A stretch of 64,000 nt of DNA from Paraspadella gotoi (Eukaryota > Chaetognatha), in the NCBI GenBank assembly GCA_051294375.1, contig CM119264.1:26187011-26251010 (forward strand), read 5' to 3'. Below the pieces are notes generated by a model, which saw nothing but the letters and a program-made list of their open reading frames with translations, was not told the DNA's origin and did not search any database. Position numbers and translations under genes: made by a program. This document shows positions 46,385 through 57,360 of this stretch, piece after piece (position 1 is the stretch's first letter; every line of letters begins with the position of its first letter).

Positions 46385-46455
46385 AGTACTATATATGTGG
46401 GATTCGACCCGGATTCTTCGCCTTTGAAGCTGAGGGAGTTGGGCAAATCGCCAAT
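46385..46455 (-). other. B-box-like sequence, possible tRNA-derived fragment
   Basis: On minus, ATCCGGGTCGAATCCCAC resembles a tRNA T-arm/B box. It is preceded by ctcagcttcaaaggcgaag, but no complete cloverleaf or A box was seen. Could equally be chance. Confidence 0.2.
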
Positions 46456-46579
46456 TGATATTATAAATAACCTTAACTAAACTAATATACAAATTGATAA
46501 TAAAAAACGATTTTATTAAATCAAAATAAAAAGAGTTGTCTCCGGATTTGATCCCGGGAACTGTTCATTAACTAACAAG

Positions 46580-47037
46580 ACTTAGTGCTTCACACACAAC
46601 GATAATTAATTATAGGATATTCAATTACATTAATTATCTAGCATGGTATTCTGTTTATGTTAAAACAAGAGAAATACGACCTTATATTTTTACTAGAGCA
46701 CTCCTAGTAGTATTCAATGGTTCTCATTCTTGTCCTTTCACTAAGATCTTAGTTCTTCTTGTAAATGATTTATTCTACACATTACTATATCACACAGTTT
46801 AAATACTTTATTCTAATTGTTATGTGTTTATTGATTTATGTCATTCCTTATTTGTTAGTATTATTTGTTACTGCTTTGTTGTAATGCATATAGATAATTC
46901 TATGAATATCTATATGCTTTTGATTATTGTATTAAGGTGAATTTTATAATTGAACAATAAAAAATTTTGTTCTTGGAAACAATTTTATCATTTGAACGAA
47001 TTGTGCAGCTCAGACGCACGTGGTGACGTTCACCACA
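46580..47037 (+). mobile_element. Probable 5' LTR of a Ty3/Gypsy element (left edge approximate)
   Basis: AT-rich stretch with a polyadenylation signal (AATAAA at about 46956) ending ..CACCACA directly before a primer-binding-site-like sequence. The second LTR is not in the window (a gap follows the pol remnant), so the left border is a guess. Confidence 0.45.
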
Positions 47038-47038
47038 T

Positions 47039-47055
47039 TGGTGGGCCCGACGTGA
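47039..47055 (+). promoter_or_regulatory. Primer-binding-site-like sequence
   Basis: TGGTGGGCCCGACGTGA begins one base after the LTR-like end. TGG start and CCCGACGTGA resemble PBS of invertebrate Gypsy elements primed by a tRNA 3' end; the tRNA was not identified. Confidence 0.5.
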
Positions 47056-47179
47056 TATATATATATATACTACGGATATCGGCAATTTCGAGGCAAGGCC
47101 AACGTCGTGGCGACGCCCCTCTCGCCCCAAACCAGGCTCAATATCTCTAGCAGACCGTTGAGTGCCGAGAAATCAGAAC

Positions 47180-48168
47180 ACCTCGCCCTCGTTGTTGCGG
47201 CCATCAGCATCAAGGCGTCGACTTTCGCGAGATGGCGCGGCAACAACCGTTAGACCGAGATTTTTGCCGACTCTCCCAAGATTCCACTACAGGGCTCATT
47301 TCCAGACGCATCCAACTCGAAATGGAACCATCGTCGTCGACGTCTCCACGGCCCACCCAGGCCGTTCGTCCCAAGGCCTGGCGCCGAAGAGTTTTTCAAA
47401 CATCATGATTCGGCCATCCAGGCGTCGCGAGACGCGAGACGCCGTGGCCGAGAATTTGTCTGCCATCCATGCGCGCGATGTGACACGTTGGGCGCGCAGT
47501 GCATTGCCTGCCAGCGCGCTTAAGGTGAACGCGCCACGTCATTCCGGAAATCGGCGGTTTGTAGTGCCGCCACGCCGCTTTCAGCACGTGCAGTGACCTC
47601 GTTAAGATGCCCTCTCAACGGCTTCACGTACCTCCTCACCGCGTCGACAGATTTACGAGATGGCCATAGCGGCGCCAATCAAAGACATTACTGCAACCAC
47701 CGTTGCCGAACATTCGCGAATCACTGGGTCGCATCTTTCGGCATCCGCCGCAAATCACACGGATCGCGGCTCACAATTTCATCAGCAATCTGGCGACAAC
47801 TCGCCAAAACGTGGAGTGCCAATTCGTTGACTACAGCCTACCATCAGAAGCAAACGGGCTGGGCGAGCGATTCCATCGTCGGCCGTAAAGGAATCTCTCA
47901 TTGCAAATCTCCACGGATGACCCAGTGGCTGGTATTGGAGACTCCCCTCGGCATTCTCGCAATCCGCACCACCATCAAAGCCGGATGTGGATGCGTCCCC
48001 AGCCAGTGTCTACGGAGACGCCTCACAGTCCCGGCGACATCCTTGACCGAGCCAATCTGAGGCGGAAGAACGAGAGCTCGCCGACGCCTCAGAGATGAAC
48101 TCCGATGGAAGTCGAGCGGCTCACCCGCGCCAACCAGCAGACACAGAAGACCTCGGGTACACCTCCCG
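47180..48168 (+). pseudogene. Ty3/Gypsy pol remnant: integrase region, multiply frameshifted
   Basis: GC-rich block whose three plus frames together follow Gypsy integrase in order: the linker before integrase (47180-47390), the CxxC of the zinc-binding N-domain (CIACQ at 47500), the YLLTA region of the catalytic core (about 47630), TDRGSQF at 47759-47779 carrying the second Asp of DDE, and NGLGERFHR at 47853-47879 carrying the Glu. The downstream part (IRTT..., about 47960) and C-terminal tail follow, up to the gap. Integrase would join retrotransposon cDNA to host DNA in the nucleus. At least four frame changes make this copy dead or badly sequenced. Gag, protease, RT and RNase H are missing between the PBS (47055) and 47180, so the element is internally deleted or chimeric. 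Confidence 0.8.
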
Positions 48169-48193
48169 NNNNNNNNNNNNNNNNNNNNNNNNN
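48169..48193. other. Assembly gap, 25 N
   Basis: Separates the pol remnant from a duplicate of 37.33 kb. Confidence 0.95.
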
Positions 48194-48313
48194 AAAAACA
48201 AGTGGAGAAACAAACAGAATAAAATTTATAGTATCCAAAAAGTCAATGTGAGAATTTAAGATGGTGAGTTCGGACGAATCGTTCGTTAGAGAGAATGAGT
48301 GTCCATTTCGGTG

Positions 48314-48401
<88 letters not shown>

Positions 48402-48501
48402 GAGAGAGAGGGCCATTTTCGAGATTGAAGAGAGAAAAACCACTGCGTCCAACACGAACTGAGAAAGAGAGAACGAAGAGAGTAAAGAGAGTTCGTGTGT
48501 A

Positions 48502-48540
<39 letters not shown>

Positions 48541-48788
48541 ACGGAAGAGTTAGTGAAGGTCTGAGACCTAAATCCGACAGACCGAACCAGAAATCGTGTT
48601 TTTCCCTTGAAATTTAGAGAAAAAAACAGAAGGAAATCGAAAATCAGTCTAGTGCTGCACTTCTGCTGCATTTCCGCTGAGTTTCTGCTGCACTACTTCT
48701 GCGTTACACATTGGAACATTGTAAAACTGCAGTAGATGCCTTAAACGACTGTGAGCCAAATTTGCTTGAATCATCTTTATTAAATAAA

Positions 48789-48972
48789 CAAGTTTGAGCA
48801 AACAATGTCGGATCTGCCTACGATAATTAATTAATTAATTAATTATTAATTAATTTTTAATTAATTAATTATTAATTATTTTTTATTAATTAATTATTAA
48901 TTAATTATTAATTTATTATTAATTACTAATACATAATTATTATTAATTTATTAATTAATTAATTTTTAATTA
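48789..48972 (+). mobile_element. R-family element, left end, cut by gap
   Basis: CAAGTTTGAGCAAACAATG, GTCGGATCTGCC terminus followed by an ATTA-rich core. Inserted where the 37.93-kb copy is uninterrupted. N run at 48973-48997. Confidence 0.75.
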
Positions 48973-48999
48973 NNNNNNNNNNNNNNNNNNNNNNNNNGG

Positions 49000-49101
49000 A
49001 TTTTCTTTCTTTCTTTCATTCTTTCTTTCTTTCTCTTCTTTCTTTCTTTCTTTCTCTCTTTCTCTCTTTCTTTCTTTCTTTCTTTCTTCTTTCTTTTTTT
49101 T

Positions 49102-49149
<48 letters not shown>

Positions 49150-49215
49150 TTTTTTTTTCTTTCTTTTTTTTTTTTTTTTCTTTCTTTCTTTCTTTCTTTT
49201 TTCCTTCCCTCTTTT
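49000..49215. repeat. (TTTC)n microsatellite
   Basis: Inverted counterpart of the (GAAA)n tract at 37975-38188. Confidence 0.9.
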
Positions 49216-49509
49216 TTTCCGTCTCGTTTTTTTTTCAAAATAAAATCCATTGATTGTTATTTTTTATTTAATAAGATGATTCGAGCAAATTCGGCTCACA
49301 GTCGTTTAAGGCATCTACTGCAGTTTTACAATGTTCCATGTGTAACGCAGAAGTAGTGCAGCAGAAACTCAGCGGAAATGCAGCAGAAGTGCAGCACTAG
49401 ACTGATTTTCGATTTCCTTCTGTTTTTTTTCTCTAAAATTTCAAGGGAAAAACACGATTCTGGTTCGGTCTGTCGGATTTAGGTCTCAGACCTTCACTAA
49501 CTCTTCCGT

Positions 49510-49561
<52 letters not shown>

Positions 49562-49677
49562 ACATACACACGAACTCTCTTTTACTCTCTTCGTTCTCTC
49601 TTTCTCAGTTCGTGTTGGACGCAGTGGTTTTTCTCTCTTCAATCTCGAAAATGGCCTCTCTCTCTCTCTCTCTCTCT

Positions 49678-49731
<54 letters not shown>

Positions 49732-50665
49732 CTCTTCTCTCTCCAATCACCGAAATGGACACTCATTCTCTCTAACGAACGATTCGTCCGAACTCACCAT
49801 CTTAAATTCTCACATTGACTTTTGGAATACTATAAATTTTAATTCTGTTTGTTTCTCCACTTGTTTTTAATTAAAAATAATACGTAGTTTCGAATTAAAA
49901 ACATAGCTGAGGACATATTTGACAAAGCAAGACATCATTGTGTTAAATTGTATGATAATTTTTTTTTAAAATAGAAAAAAAGATAATTTATTTTTAGCTT
50001 TCTTTTTATTTCTTCTTAAATAAAAATTTTAGTGAAGAAAAAAAAATTAAAATCTACTCATCTGAATGTCATTGTTTACTGATTAAAAGGTAAAATTTTT
50101 TAATTCGCCCTTTTGTCCCCAAGCCCCAAGACATGGAAGTGCCTAAAACTTTTAAAAAACATTTTTACTTGATGTGCATACAAGGCAGAACCCGCATTCT
50201 GAATTTTTGTATTTTCCCTTTCAAACATATTAAATAAAAATAAATTATTTTCGAGATGTTCGACGGTGACAATGCCACTGGTAAGGCTTCGTTACCTCAC
50301 TTCCCGAATGAATTTTTAAACGAGGATTTTTTTCCGTCTATTCGAGACATAACACTAACTATTGATATTACTAGTTTTTTGATTCACACAATCTACTTCG
50401 CGTAATCAGAGAAACGTTTAGCGTGTCAAAAAAATAGGGTAAAAAATGAGTAAAACGTTCTGACAAAATTAAAAATCGATGGAGGAATCTACTTAAGTAT
50501 ATTTTTAACTGAATTTTGTTTTTAACAACACAATGGTCGTAGATGTATTTTTCATATTCTATTTTGCTGTTTGAATGTTAATATTATAATTATTCCATTT
50601 GTACTAGCTTTCAATGACCCAAGTGCCTAAATTCTTGATCTGATACTCTTTCTTCTCCCCCTCTC
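49216..50665. repeat. Inverted copy of 36.54-37.99 kb
   Basis: Same sequence as the first duplicate in reverse orientation. It ends in CT-rich sequence (ctctctcgctctg) and is then joined to the direct copy of 38.19 kb. Confidence 0.75.
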
Positions 50666-52919
50666 TCGCTCTGAAAGAAAACAAATTTTCCTTTATTATC
50701 TATCATAATGTTTACTCACAGTTTTATTTTACAATCCACGATAAAATTTCATTTCCTTCGTTCGTAAAAAGTTTGTTATCAAATCAAAATCAATAAATAT
50801 CATTTGTTTGCTTATAACGCTTGTGAATTTAGGATGGGTTAGAGGCTGTTGTATAGCAAAAGCGAAAAAAGAATTCCATTTCAAAATATAAATACATAAA
50901 TAAATCTACTTTGTCTACTACATTTTCCGGTTTAACATTGTAAAACATAATACATTTTTTTCATACCAATTTATTTTAATGTCATATAAGAAGAATTTCC
51001 TCCTTGTCAAAAAAAAAACATTTCCGGTTGTAAAACAGATGGAGAAGCAGCGATTGAGTGAAAGAAACGAGGTTATTAGATGACGATAGGAGATAAGAGA
51101 CGCAGTAAAAATCCGAGGGGGCCTTTTTTTTCTATTCTGGAGAAGCCACTGGTAAAGCTGGACTTTCCGCGCTTACCTTACCACTACTTACCTAATACTT
51201 AGTATAGTAGTTCAAATATTTTTTGGCAATTTCATTTAATCTCTAGTTATCGACGTGATTGCGATGTTAAAATTTTGACGATCGTGAAATTAGAGAAGAA
51301 GTATAATATAATAAACAATATAATAGTATAATATGTCTATCTATATTCTATGAATTTTCCGTAGGCAGTATTTTTCAGATCAGTGTGTTGTGCTTCGTCG
51401 TGCGATGTCCTTCCCATCTTTTCGATCTTCTCAGCTTTTTTCGTCGCCGCCTCCCTTTTCCCAATGTCGCTCATCCTATTTGCCCCAAAACGACAGCCGA
51501 TCAATTTCCCAATTGCCCCCTCTCCCTCTCCCTTTTCACCAACTCAGTCAATCGCATATTCGATGCGCATTGCCAACCCTTGTCCCCGTATCGTCCCAAA
51601 GCTGTCCCGTCATTTGTCAACTGGAGGATTCTGCTCGTCCCATTAACCATTCCATTCTTCTCTCTCTCCACCTTTTCAATTTCTCTCTCTCTTTTTCTCT
51701 CTCTCTCTGCACCTCACTCCAGCAACCGTATTTCTGCAATCTTGAGTCCAATATGGATTTATTCGCGTAATTATAAATGTTTTATTATTGTAATATTATA
51801 AATAATTAAATATTAAAGTTTTTAGAATATATATTTTATAAATATAAATAGTTTATAGTATTTATACTAATATAAATAAGATAAAATAGCATTTAAACGA
51901 GACCTTGAATTATTTTTCCTAGAAAAAAGAGGAATTCGAACAGATTTTTGCATAAAATATAAAATTAACTATTTTGCTTGCTTAAAATCCTTATTACATA
52001 TAATAAAATTTTATAAATTGTATAAGTCTATCATTTAAGTTAACATTATATGTGCTTTAATAAATAGGTAAATATGAGTAAACTTGAAAAGTAAGATGAA
52101 AATAATAACTAAAAGTAAAATATTAAAATTAATAATAATAATATTAATATTATCAAAAATATAATTAAACAATATTAATAATAATATAAAATAATAGTAT
52201 TATAATTATAATAAAAAAAATTTGCAAGTTTCAAAAAATTATAAAAGTTTTTTCCAAGCGCTAATAAGAATTGTCTTAAAGATCTCTACTCTAAAATGCA
52301 CATTGTACATAAAAAAATTTAAAAACTGTTTTCCTTAGACTGATTTTTGCTTAAATATATTTTACTACATTCTACCAAATACTTACTTAATACATCTACA
52401 TAATTCACATTATCTGCTTTGTGTAAAGTAAAAACCACACATTTAAACATAAAATATATGTAACACTATATCATACACAATACCACCTACAAAAGTTGTA
52501 AAACATTACAAATTTAATGAAATTAAAATTATATTGATTCATTAAGGTTTATGTTCCAGGACCGACTAATGGTAAAGGCTGATACTTGCTCAATATTTAA
52601 TGCTTAAACATAAAATATATGATACACTATATCATACAACAATACCACAAAAAAGTTGTAAAACATTACAAATTTAATAAAATTAAAATTATATTGATTC
52701 ATTAAGGTTTATGTTCCAGGACCGACTAATGGTAAAGGCTGATACTTGCTCAATATTTAATGCTTTCAGGATACACCACTTCGTTTACTGGCTATAAATG
52801 ATTTTATATGGTTAGCGTGAGAAAAAGTCCGCAATCTCACAAAAGTACATTGCAAGTATTGATCCACTCATTCCTGCAAGATTTCTTTCAAGAAGTCTTT
52901 TAAGATTCTTCTTAACTGA
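50666..52919. repeat. Direct duplicate of 38.19-40.45 kb and gene 3' flank
   Basis: Collinear with the first copy. From 52.23 kb it also matches 5.86-6.62 kb. Contains a local direct duplication (52430-52600 and 52600-52770, acataaaatatatg...gatacttgctcaatattta). No conserved ORF. Confidence 0.7.
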
Positions 52920-53465
52920 AGATTACCTTTGAGTAATCAATGCACCCATCGCATTTGCAATGAGTTTCTTTGTTTCCACACCACCCAAATGAAGAGCAAC
53001 AGGGAGTCTCTCCTTTCGGATCACAAATTGAGGGTTTTCCATTGATTGGATATTTTGGACCACATTTCAAATCATCACGATATTCTAAAAGAAATAGATG
53101 AAACTAAAGCTTTAATTCAATTTTAAAAATCCTGTTTAAAGGAGATTAAAATATCCCACTTAAGTATTATGCAATATTTATGTACTTCAAAATTTTAGTG
53201 AATATAAAACCTTTTTTCTTAGAGTAATTGATACATCTTGGGCAGCTGCAGTGAGCCTCTTTATTTCCGCACCATCCAGTTGGAGAACAACAGGGAAATT
53301 TCCCATTTGGATCACAAATGGAAGGCTCTCCATTTTTCAACCAGCGAGGCCCGCATTTTAGGTCGTCGCGAAATTTAATTAATGAGCTTGCGTCATGTTC
53401 CTTGGCCTTCTGGGAAACTGCAATGAATCCATTGCCGAGGTAGAATGACGGGAATATGTTTAATT
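52920..53465 (-). CDS. Eight-cysteine chitin-binding-like gene, two-module copy
   Basis: Two open exons with consensus splice sites: 53211-53417 (module 1) and 52927-53084 (a hybrid of modules 2 and 3). Module 1 reads CGPRW..., SICDPNGKF, PCCSPTGWCGNKEAHCSCPRCINYS, with all eight cysteines. The linker before it differs from the 7.5-kb copy (AKEHDASSL versus EKEKEEG). As in that copy, the frame is open upstream through FYLGNGFIAVSQ. The intron before the terminal exon is reduced to about 11 bp (gtaatcttcag), so reading through gives a stop after KVIFS. Differences are substitutions and in-frame length changes, so this looks like a genuine paralogue, not noise. Confidence 0.7.
52927..53084 (-). 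CDS. Hybrid exon (module 2 front, module 3 back)
   Basis: Encodes EYRDDLKCGPKYP (exon-2 markers) but ends KCDGCIDYSK with the phase-0 end of exon 3. Eight cysteines intact. Best explained by deletion through recombination between neighbouring near-identical exons. Confidence 0.72.
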
Positions 53466-54143
53466 TTAAGTTTCATGTAAATCTATGGAATGTTTTCTCC
53501 ATTCACAATTTTCTGTATCTTAATCCTTTTCTCTCATCCTGTAAGAGGTTTTCTATTAAAAAATAATCTAAAACTTTTAAAAATATAACTAAATTGTTCA
53601 TAATAATTTAAACAAAACTTTTTCTTTGGTAAAACTAGATTTTCAAGAGAAAAAATTTTTTTTAAATGTAAGCTAAATTTCTACAACTAAATTTTTAACT
53701 TAAAACTGATTCTTTACAGCAAGCTAAATTTCTACTTTTTATATTTAATTCTTTTTTAGGTGCAAGTACATACTTGGAGCTGTATCACTAATAAGTCTAA
53801 AATAAACTACTCTACACATTTTCCAGAAGTGTTTTTATGCTTTTATGAGTTTTATGAGTTAAAAAACTGATCGGATTTATTTCAATTTGGCTTTTTACTT
53901 TTTACTTTTTACTTTTTACTTTATCATAAAATAGTTGCCCTATTTTCTAAGGAATCTCTGAAAAAAAAATGAAATCTGGATTTAAAAAATTAAAAACAGT
54001 AAGCCGTTTTTTTTTAAAACATCGGAGTTGAACAAACTCCATCATCACATCCCGTGTTTGTGTAATTTGTGGTGAATCTTTCAAGAGTAATGTGTACGGA
54101 ACTTAACTTTCTTGACTAACTGTTGGACCAATCTTCTAGAAAA
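53466..54143. other. Upstream flank of the two-module gene
   Basis: Collinear with 7.57-8.52 kb. Contains a short (actttttactttttactt) tandem at 53893-53922. No exon assigned. Confidence 0.5.
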
Positions 54144-55054
54144 CAAGTTTGAGCAAACAATGTCGGATCTGCCCACAATCAATATCGGTAAGTAAAATAA
54201 GTTAATTAATTAATTAATTAATTAATCCAAAATGTTTGTTTTGATTGATTAATTGACTGATTAATTAATAATTGATTAATTATTTGATTAATTTATACAT
54301 CTTGCATTTACATTTAATATAAAAAGAAAAAGAAGCATAATCAAATAGTGAAACAGGTTTTTTTTTCCATTTAAACTCATTTCCACTCAAACGATTCCAT
54401 CGAAACTTGATTTCCAGCTTAATTACACACTTTCCTACCCACATACAAAATTTCAGGTCAATTGCACCATCCACACCATCCACACCACCACACCATCCAC
54501 ACAGTAATTGGTGTTCAAATAATGAAATATATTTTTTTGTTTTTTCCATTTATACTCATTTCCTCTTGGACGACTCCATCAAAACTTCATATCCAACTCA
54601 ATCACACTCTTTCTTAACTACATACAAAATTTCATTCCAATCAATCTATCCAATCACGAGGAATTGTGTTTTTTGTTAAGGTGGGACGGATGGATGGACA
54701 GACAGATGGACAGACAGATGGATGGACAGACATCGTTTTTTTTGCATAATTTATCTAAGGAATAATAGATTTTTAATGTGTAACAACGAATTTTTATTTC
54801 ATAGGGACATGTTTCGACTCTGTGGTTGAGAGTCTTCATCATCGAAACATGTCCCTATGAAATAAAAATTCGTTGTTACACATTAAAAATATGTTATTCC
54901 TTAAACACAAACACAACAAAAAAGAAAGAATCACAACAATGTTCAATTTATCATAATTCGATGTTCTGACATGATATAAGTGAATGCCTGACAAGTTTGG
55001 GGGGTAGACCGACAGACCAACAAAGTGAATTATAGAGTCGGGATCTGCTGATAA
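54144..55054 (+). mobile_element. R-family element with nested hairpin insertion
   Basis: CAAGTTTGAGCAAACAATG terminus, ATTA core, two modules, ACGG/ACAG microsatellite (54686-54730) and a partial hairpin end (gggatctgctgataatc). A 189-bp hairpin element sits at 54756-54944. Repeat B follows at once. Confidence 0.78.
54756..54944. mobile_element. 189-bp hairpin insertion, 8-bp target duplication AATTTATC
   Basis: Arms of about 62 bp (54756-54817 and 54842-54903), an inner GACTCT/AGAGTC stem and an A/C-rich tail. Flanked by AATTTATC at 54748-54755 and 54945-54952; the host without insertion is seen in every other R copy. On minus the centre reads TGATGAAGACTCT..AGAGTCGAAACATG. Confidence 0.8.
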
Positions 55055-55060
55055 TCAAAA

Positions 55061-55540
55061 AAATGCGACCTCTTCAGACACAACGCTTTCGGAATCGTGC
55101 GTTTTTACATTACATCTATTTTTTACAGAAGTTCTTCCCTGGGTCGTTTATAAAGTTTGGTAATCAGATTTAAACGTAAATCTCCATTGAAAAAATATTC
55201 TAAGATTTCTAAAATCGACGTCGACTCCTATCCTATATAGCAAGGACGAGAGCGAAGAAACTTACAAACTTACCAACATATGACATAATATCATGCCCAA
55301 GGACGACGCGATAGTTAACGTGTTTGGGGTTCACTGGAATGTGTGGATCTGTCGGAAATAATACATTTATGGCAACATGTGTGATCCCCGGGGTGTAAGG
55401 CATCTCACAACAGCAGGCAATCAGGGTTTTGTGGACCTGCATTGACTGGTGCACCGTGAGAGGATTGAACGCGGAACTCACATTTGGTGAGCGAGCTTTG
55501 CAAGCCATGGGACAAGCCTACTAGAGATTCCTTAACCATT
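55061..55540 (-). repeat. Repeat B with exon-like segment (copy 5)
   Basis: Same arrangement as at 11.0 and 14.8 kb. Exon-like segment 55274-55436 with TGCAG acceptor and GTAAGT donor, encoding VHKTLIACCCEMPYTPG... and FPTDPHIPVNP.... Confidence 0.6.
55274..55436 (-). pseudogene. Captured-exon candidate in repeat B (copy 5)
   Basis: 163 bp, open, with splice-like borders. Differs from the 11.4-kb and 15.2-kb copies mainly by substitutions while keeping the frame. Product not recognised. Confidence 0.45.
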
Positions 55541-55589
55541 AAAAATTAACCGTTAATAACGGTGAAATTTTTTGTTTAACTTAACCGTT

Positions 55590-55840
55590 ATGGTGGACTA
55601 AAATCCACCAACCGTTCATCAGCGTCCATTGTGCCGGAGGCAATGTCATATCGCCTCCTAAGGCCAAAGGTCCCGGGTTCGCTAGCGCCGGTGGTCGTCT
55701 GGCATTAAGAGGGACGGGGCGCTTAACCCCTCGCTCTGTAATCAGAGGTGTTTACAGCCTGATCCAAGCTCAGGGACTGCTTATATGCACCGGTTTCTGT
55801 CATTAAGCACTTATATCAATAATTACTGTCTCTTCACATT
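55590..55840. repeat. Repeat E, possible tRNA-derived SINE
   Basis: GC-richer about 240-bp unit with a GTCCCGGGTTCG B-box-like sequence and a gaggc..gcctc stem ahead of it. Ends atcaataattactgtctctt. A second unit follows at 56024, with further noisy units at 43.98 and 44.69 kb. The A box is not convincing. Confidence 0.45.
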
Positions 55841-56023
55841 GTGAGCCCGACTTCCGAAACCAACAGCAACACGAACACTTTCAGCGACATGCCTCAACCT
55901 GGCGAATGCACTTTCCGCCCACAACACATCAGGCACTGCTCAACTTGGTGACGGAACTTTCACCAACAATCTAACCATTCACGTGAAGAGACCAACGACT
56001 TCTCCTACGGAAGGGGGGGATGT

Positions 56024-56275
56024 ATGGTGGAACTAAAATCCACCACCGTTCAAACAGCGCCATTGGTGACCTGCTGGAGGCAAAGTCAATTCGCTCTCCC
56101 AACGCCCAAAGGTCCGGGGTTCTAGCCCTGCTGGTCGTGCTGGGCAGTTAAAGGACGGGGCGCTTACCCGCGCTGTAACAAGTGTTACAGCCTGATCCGA
56201 AGCCAGGGACTGCTTATATTGGAACGGTTTTGTCATTAACACTTATCAATAATTACTGCTCTCTTCACCGTAATT
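56024..56275. repeat. Repeat E, second unit
   Basis: Same unit (ggtccggggttctagccc, gacggggcgcttacccgc, gcttatattggaacggtttt) about 430 bp downstream in direct orientation. The start tggtggaactaaaatccacc has short inverted symmetry. Confidence 0.45.
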
Positions 56276-56395
56276 TTTTTTAATGTTAAAAAAAAGTTCG
56301 GTTAGAATTTTAATTTTATAATTTGATACCATTTTGGCTAAAGAATATTTTTTGTTTTCTTTTAACTTTTTACTAGTAAAAATGTCTAAATCGAT

Positions 56396-57360
56396 TGGAA
56401 AAAGATGGACGGTTTCTCTCCTGTCTTGAAACATTTTGAGAAAAGGTTTCCTCACGGTTTAATTAAAGAACGTACATGTTTCGGCTCCAGAATTGCAAGC
56501 CTTGATCAAGCATCAAATTGAATTTGATTCAATGGTAAAAACATTTGGTGCTAAAGACTAATGTCGTCTCTCTCTCTCTCAGCTCTCTCTCTCTCACTCT
56601 CTCTCACTGTCGTCAACCTATTTCACTTCTTCTTTTTTCTCCTTCAAAACTGAAGATTATCCTGTCCTCATTAAATCTGTCCTCGACCATTTTGACCACT
56701 ATCTCTGTGGTTGGTAAATTTGCCCTCTCTCACTCGTTTCTCTCTCTCTCCAGCTTCTTCTTTAGCATAAAATTTTTACCATTCGAATCAGAATTCAATT
56801 TTGACGCTTATGAAAGCAGCAATTTAGAGGCCTAGACGCTGACATTTCCTCTAATGCAAAATAGAAGTCGTTGTAAGCCATTTCAAATCGTTTTCTCTAA
56901 TATTACCAAACACACACAAGATAGGCATATACAATTAGATTTTTTTAAAAGTTTTTTCTGTCGATTTGGAGAACGAGTAAGAACTCATGTGAAAAGTAAA
57001 TAACAGAATCTATTTCATGATGAAAGTTGACATGTCTAGTAAATTTTTTATGAAAATTTAGGGCGTGAAATGAGTTTTAGCTTAAACTCTATGAAAGTGT
57101 AAAGAAAATGAATATTCCAAGAAAGAAACAATAAAACGACTTCCCAGTTTAACTTGCATTCAAAGCTGTCAAGTATCTTCTTTAATACGACAATTTAAAA
57201 TAAAAAGAAGTTAAAAGCTTTTTTCTTGCAAAAACAAACTTAAAAACGCCTCATTGAGTTTAAAAAAAAATAGTATTCTATACTACGTTATCTTGTTCCG
57301 CTAACCTAGCTAAGAATGAGAAATGAATCCGGGCTTTTTATCTCTAACTCTTTAAGATAG
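56396..57360. repeat. Repeat F, copy 2
   Basis: Counterpart of 45.0-45.9 kb with many indels. Carries the GAGCCGAAACATG motif on minus (56474-56507). Confidence 0.65.

Larger units (their letters stand above)
48194..49873. repeat. Palindrome: arms 48194-48786 and 49250-49873
   Basis: Both arms match 37.33-37.96 kb, the left directly and the right inverted. (GA)n tracts at 48318-48412 and 48505-48539; (CT)n at 49512-49560 and 49663-49745. The centre holds an R terminus, a 25-N gap and a (TTTC)n tract. Assembly joining of opposite strands is a serious alternative. Confidence 0.75.

Noticed and set aside
46385-46455. A complete tRNA gene
   Set aside because: Only a T-arm-like segment is visible; no acceptor stem or A box could be paired.
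47593-48060. A separate 155-codon protein
   Set aside because: It is a frame-mixed translation of the Gypsy integrase region, with true motifs split over the three frames.
54818-54860. Canonical hammerhead ribozyme
   Set aside because: CUGAUGA is imperfect in this copy, one base separates the core from stem II, and no helix I was seen; kept only as a related structured motif.
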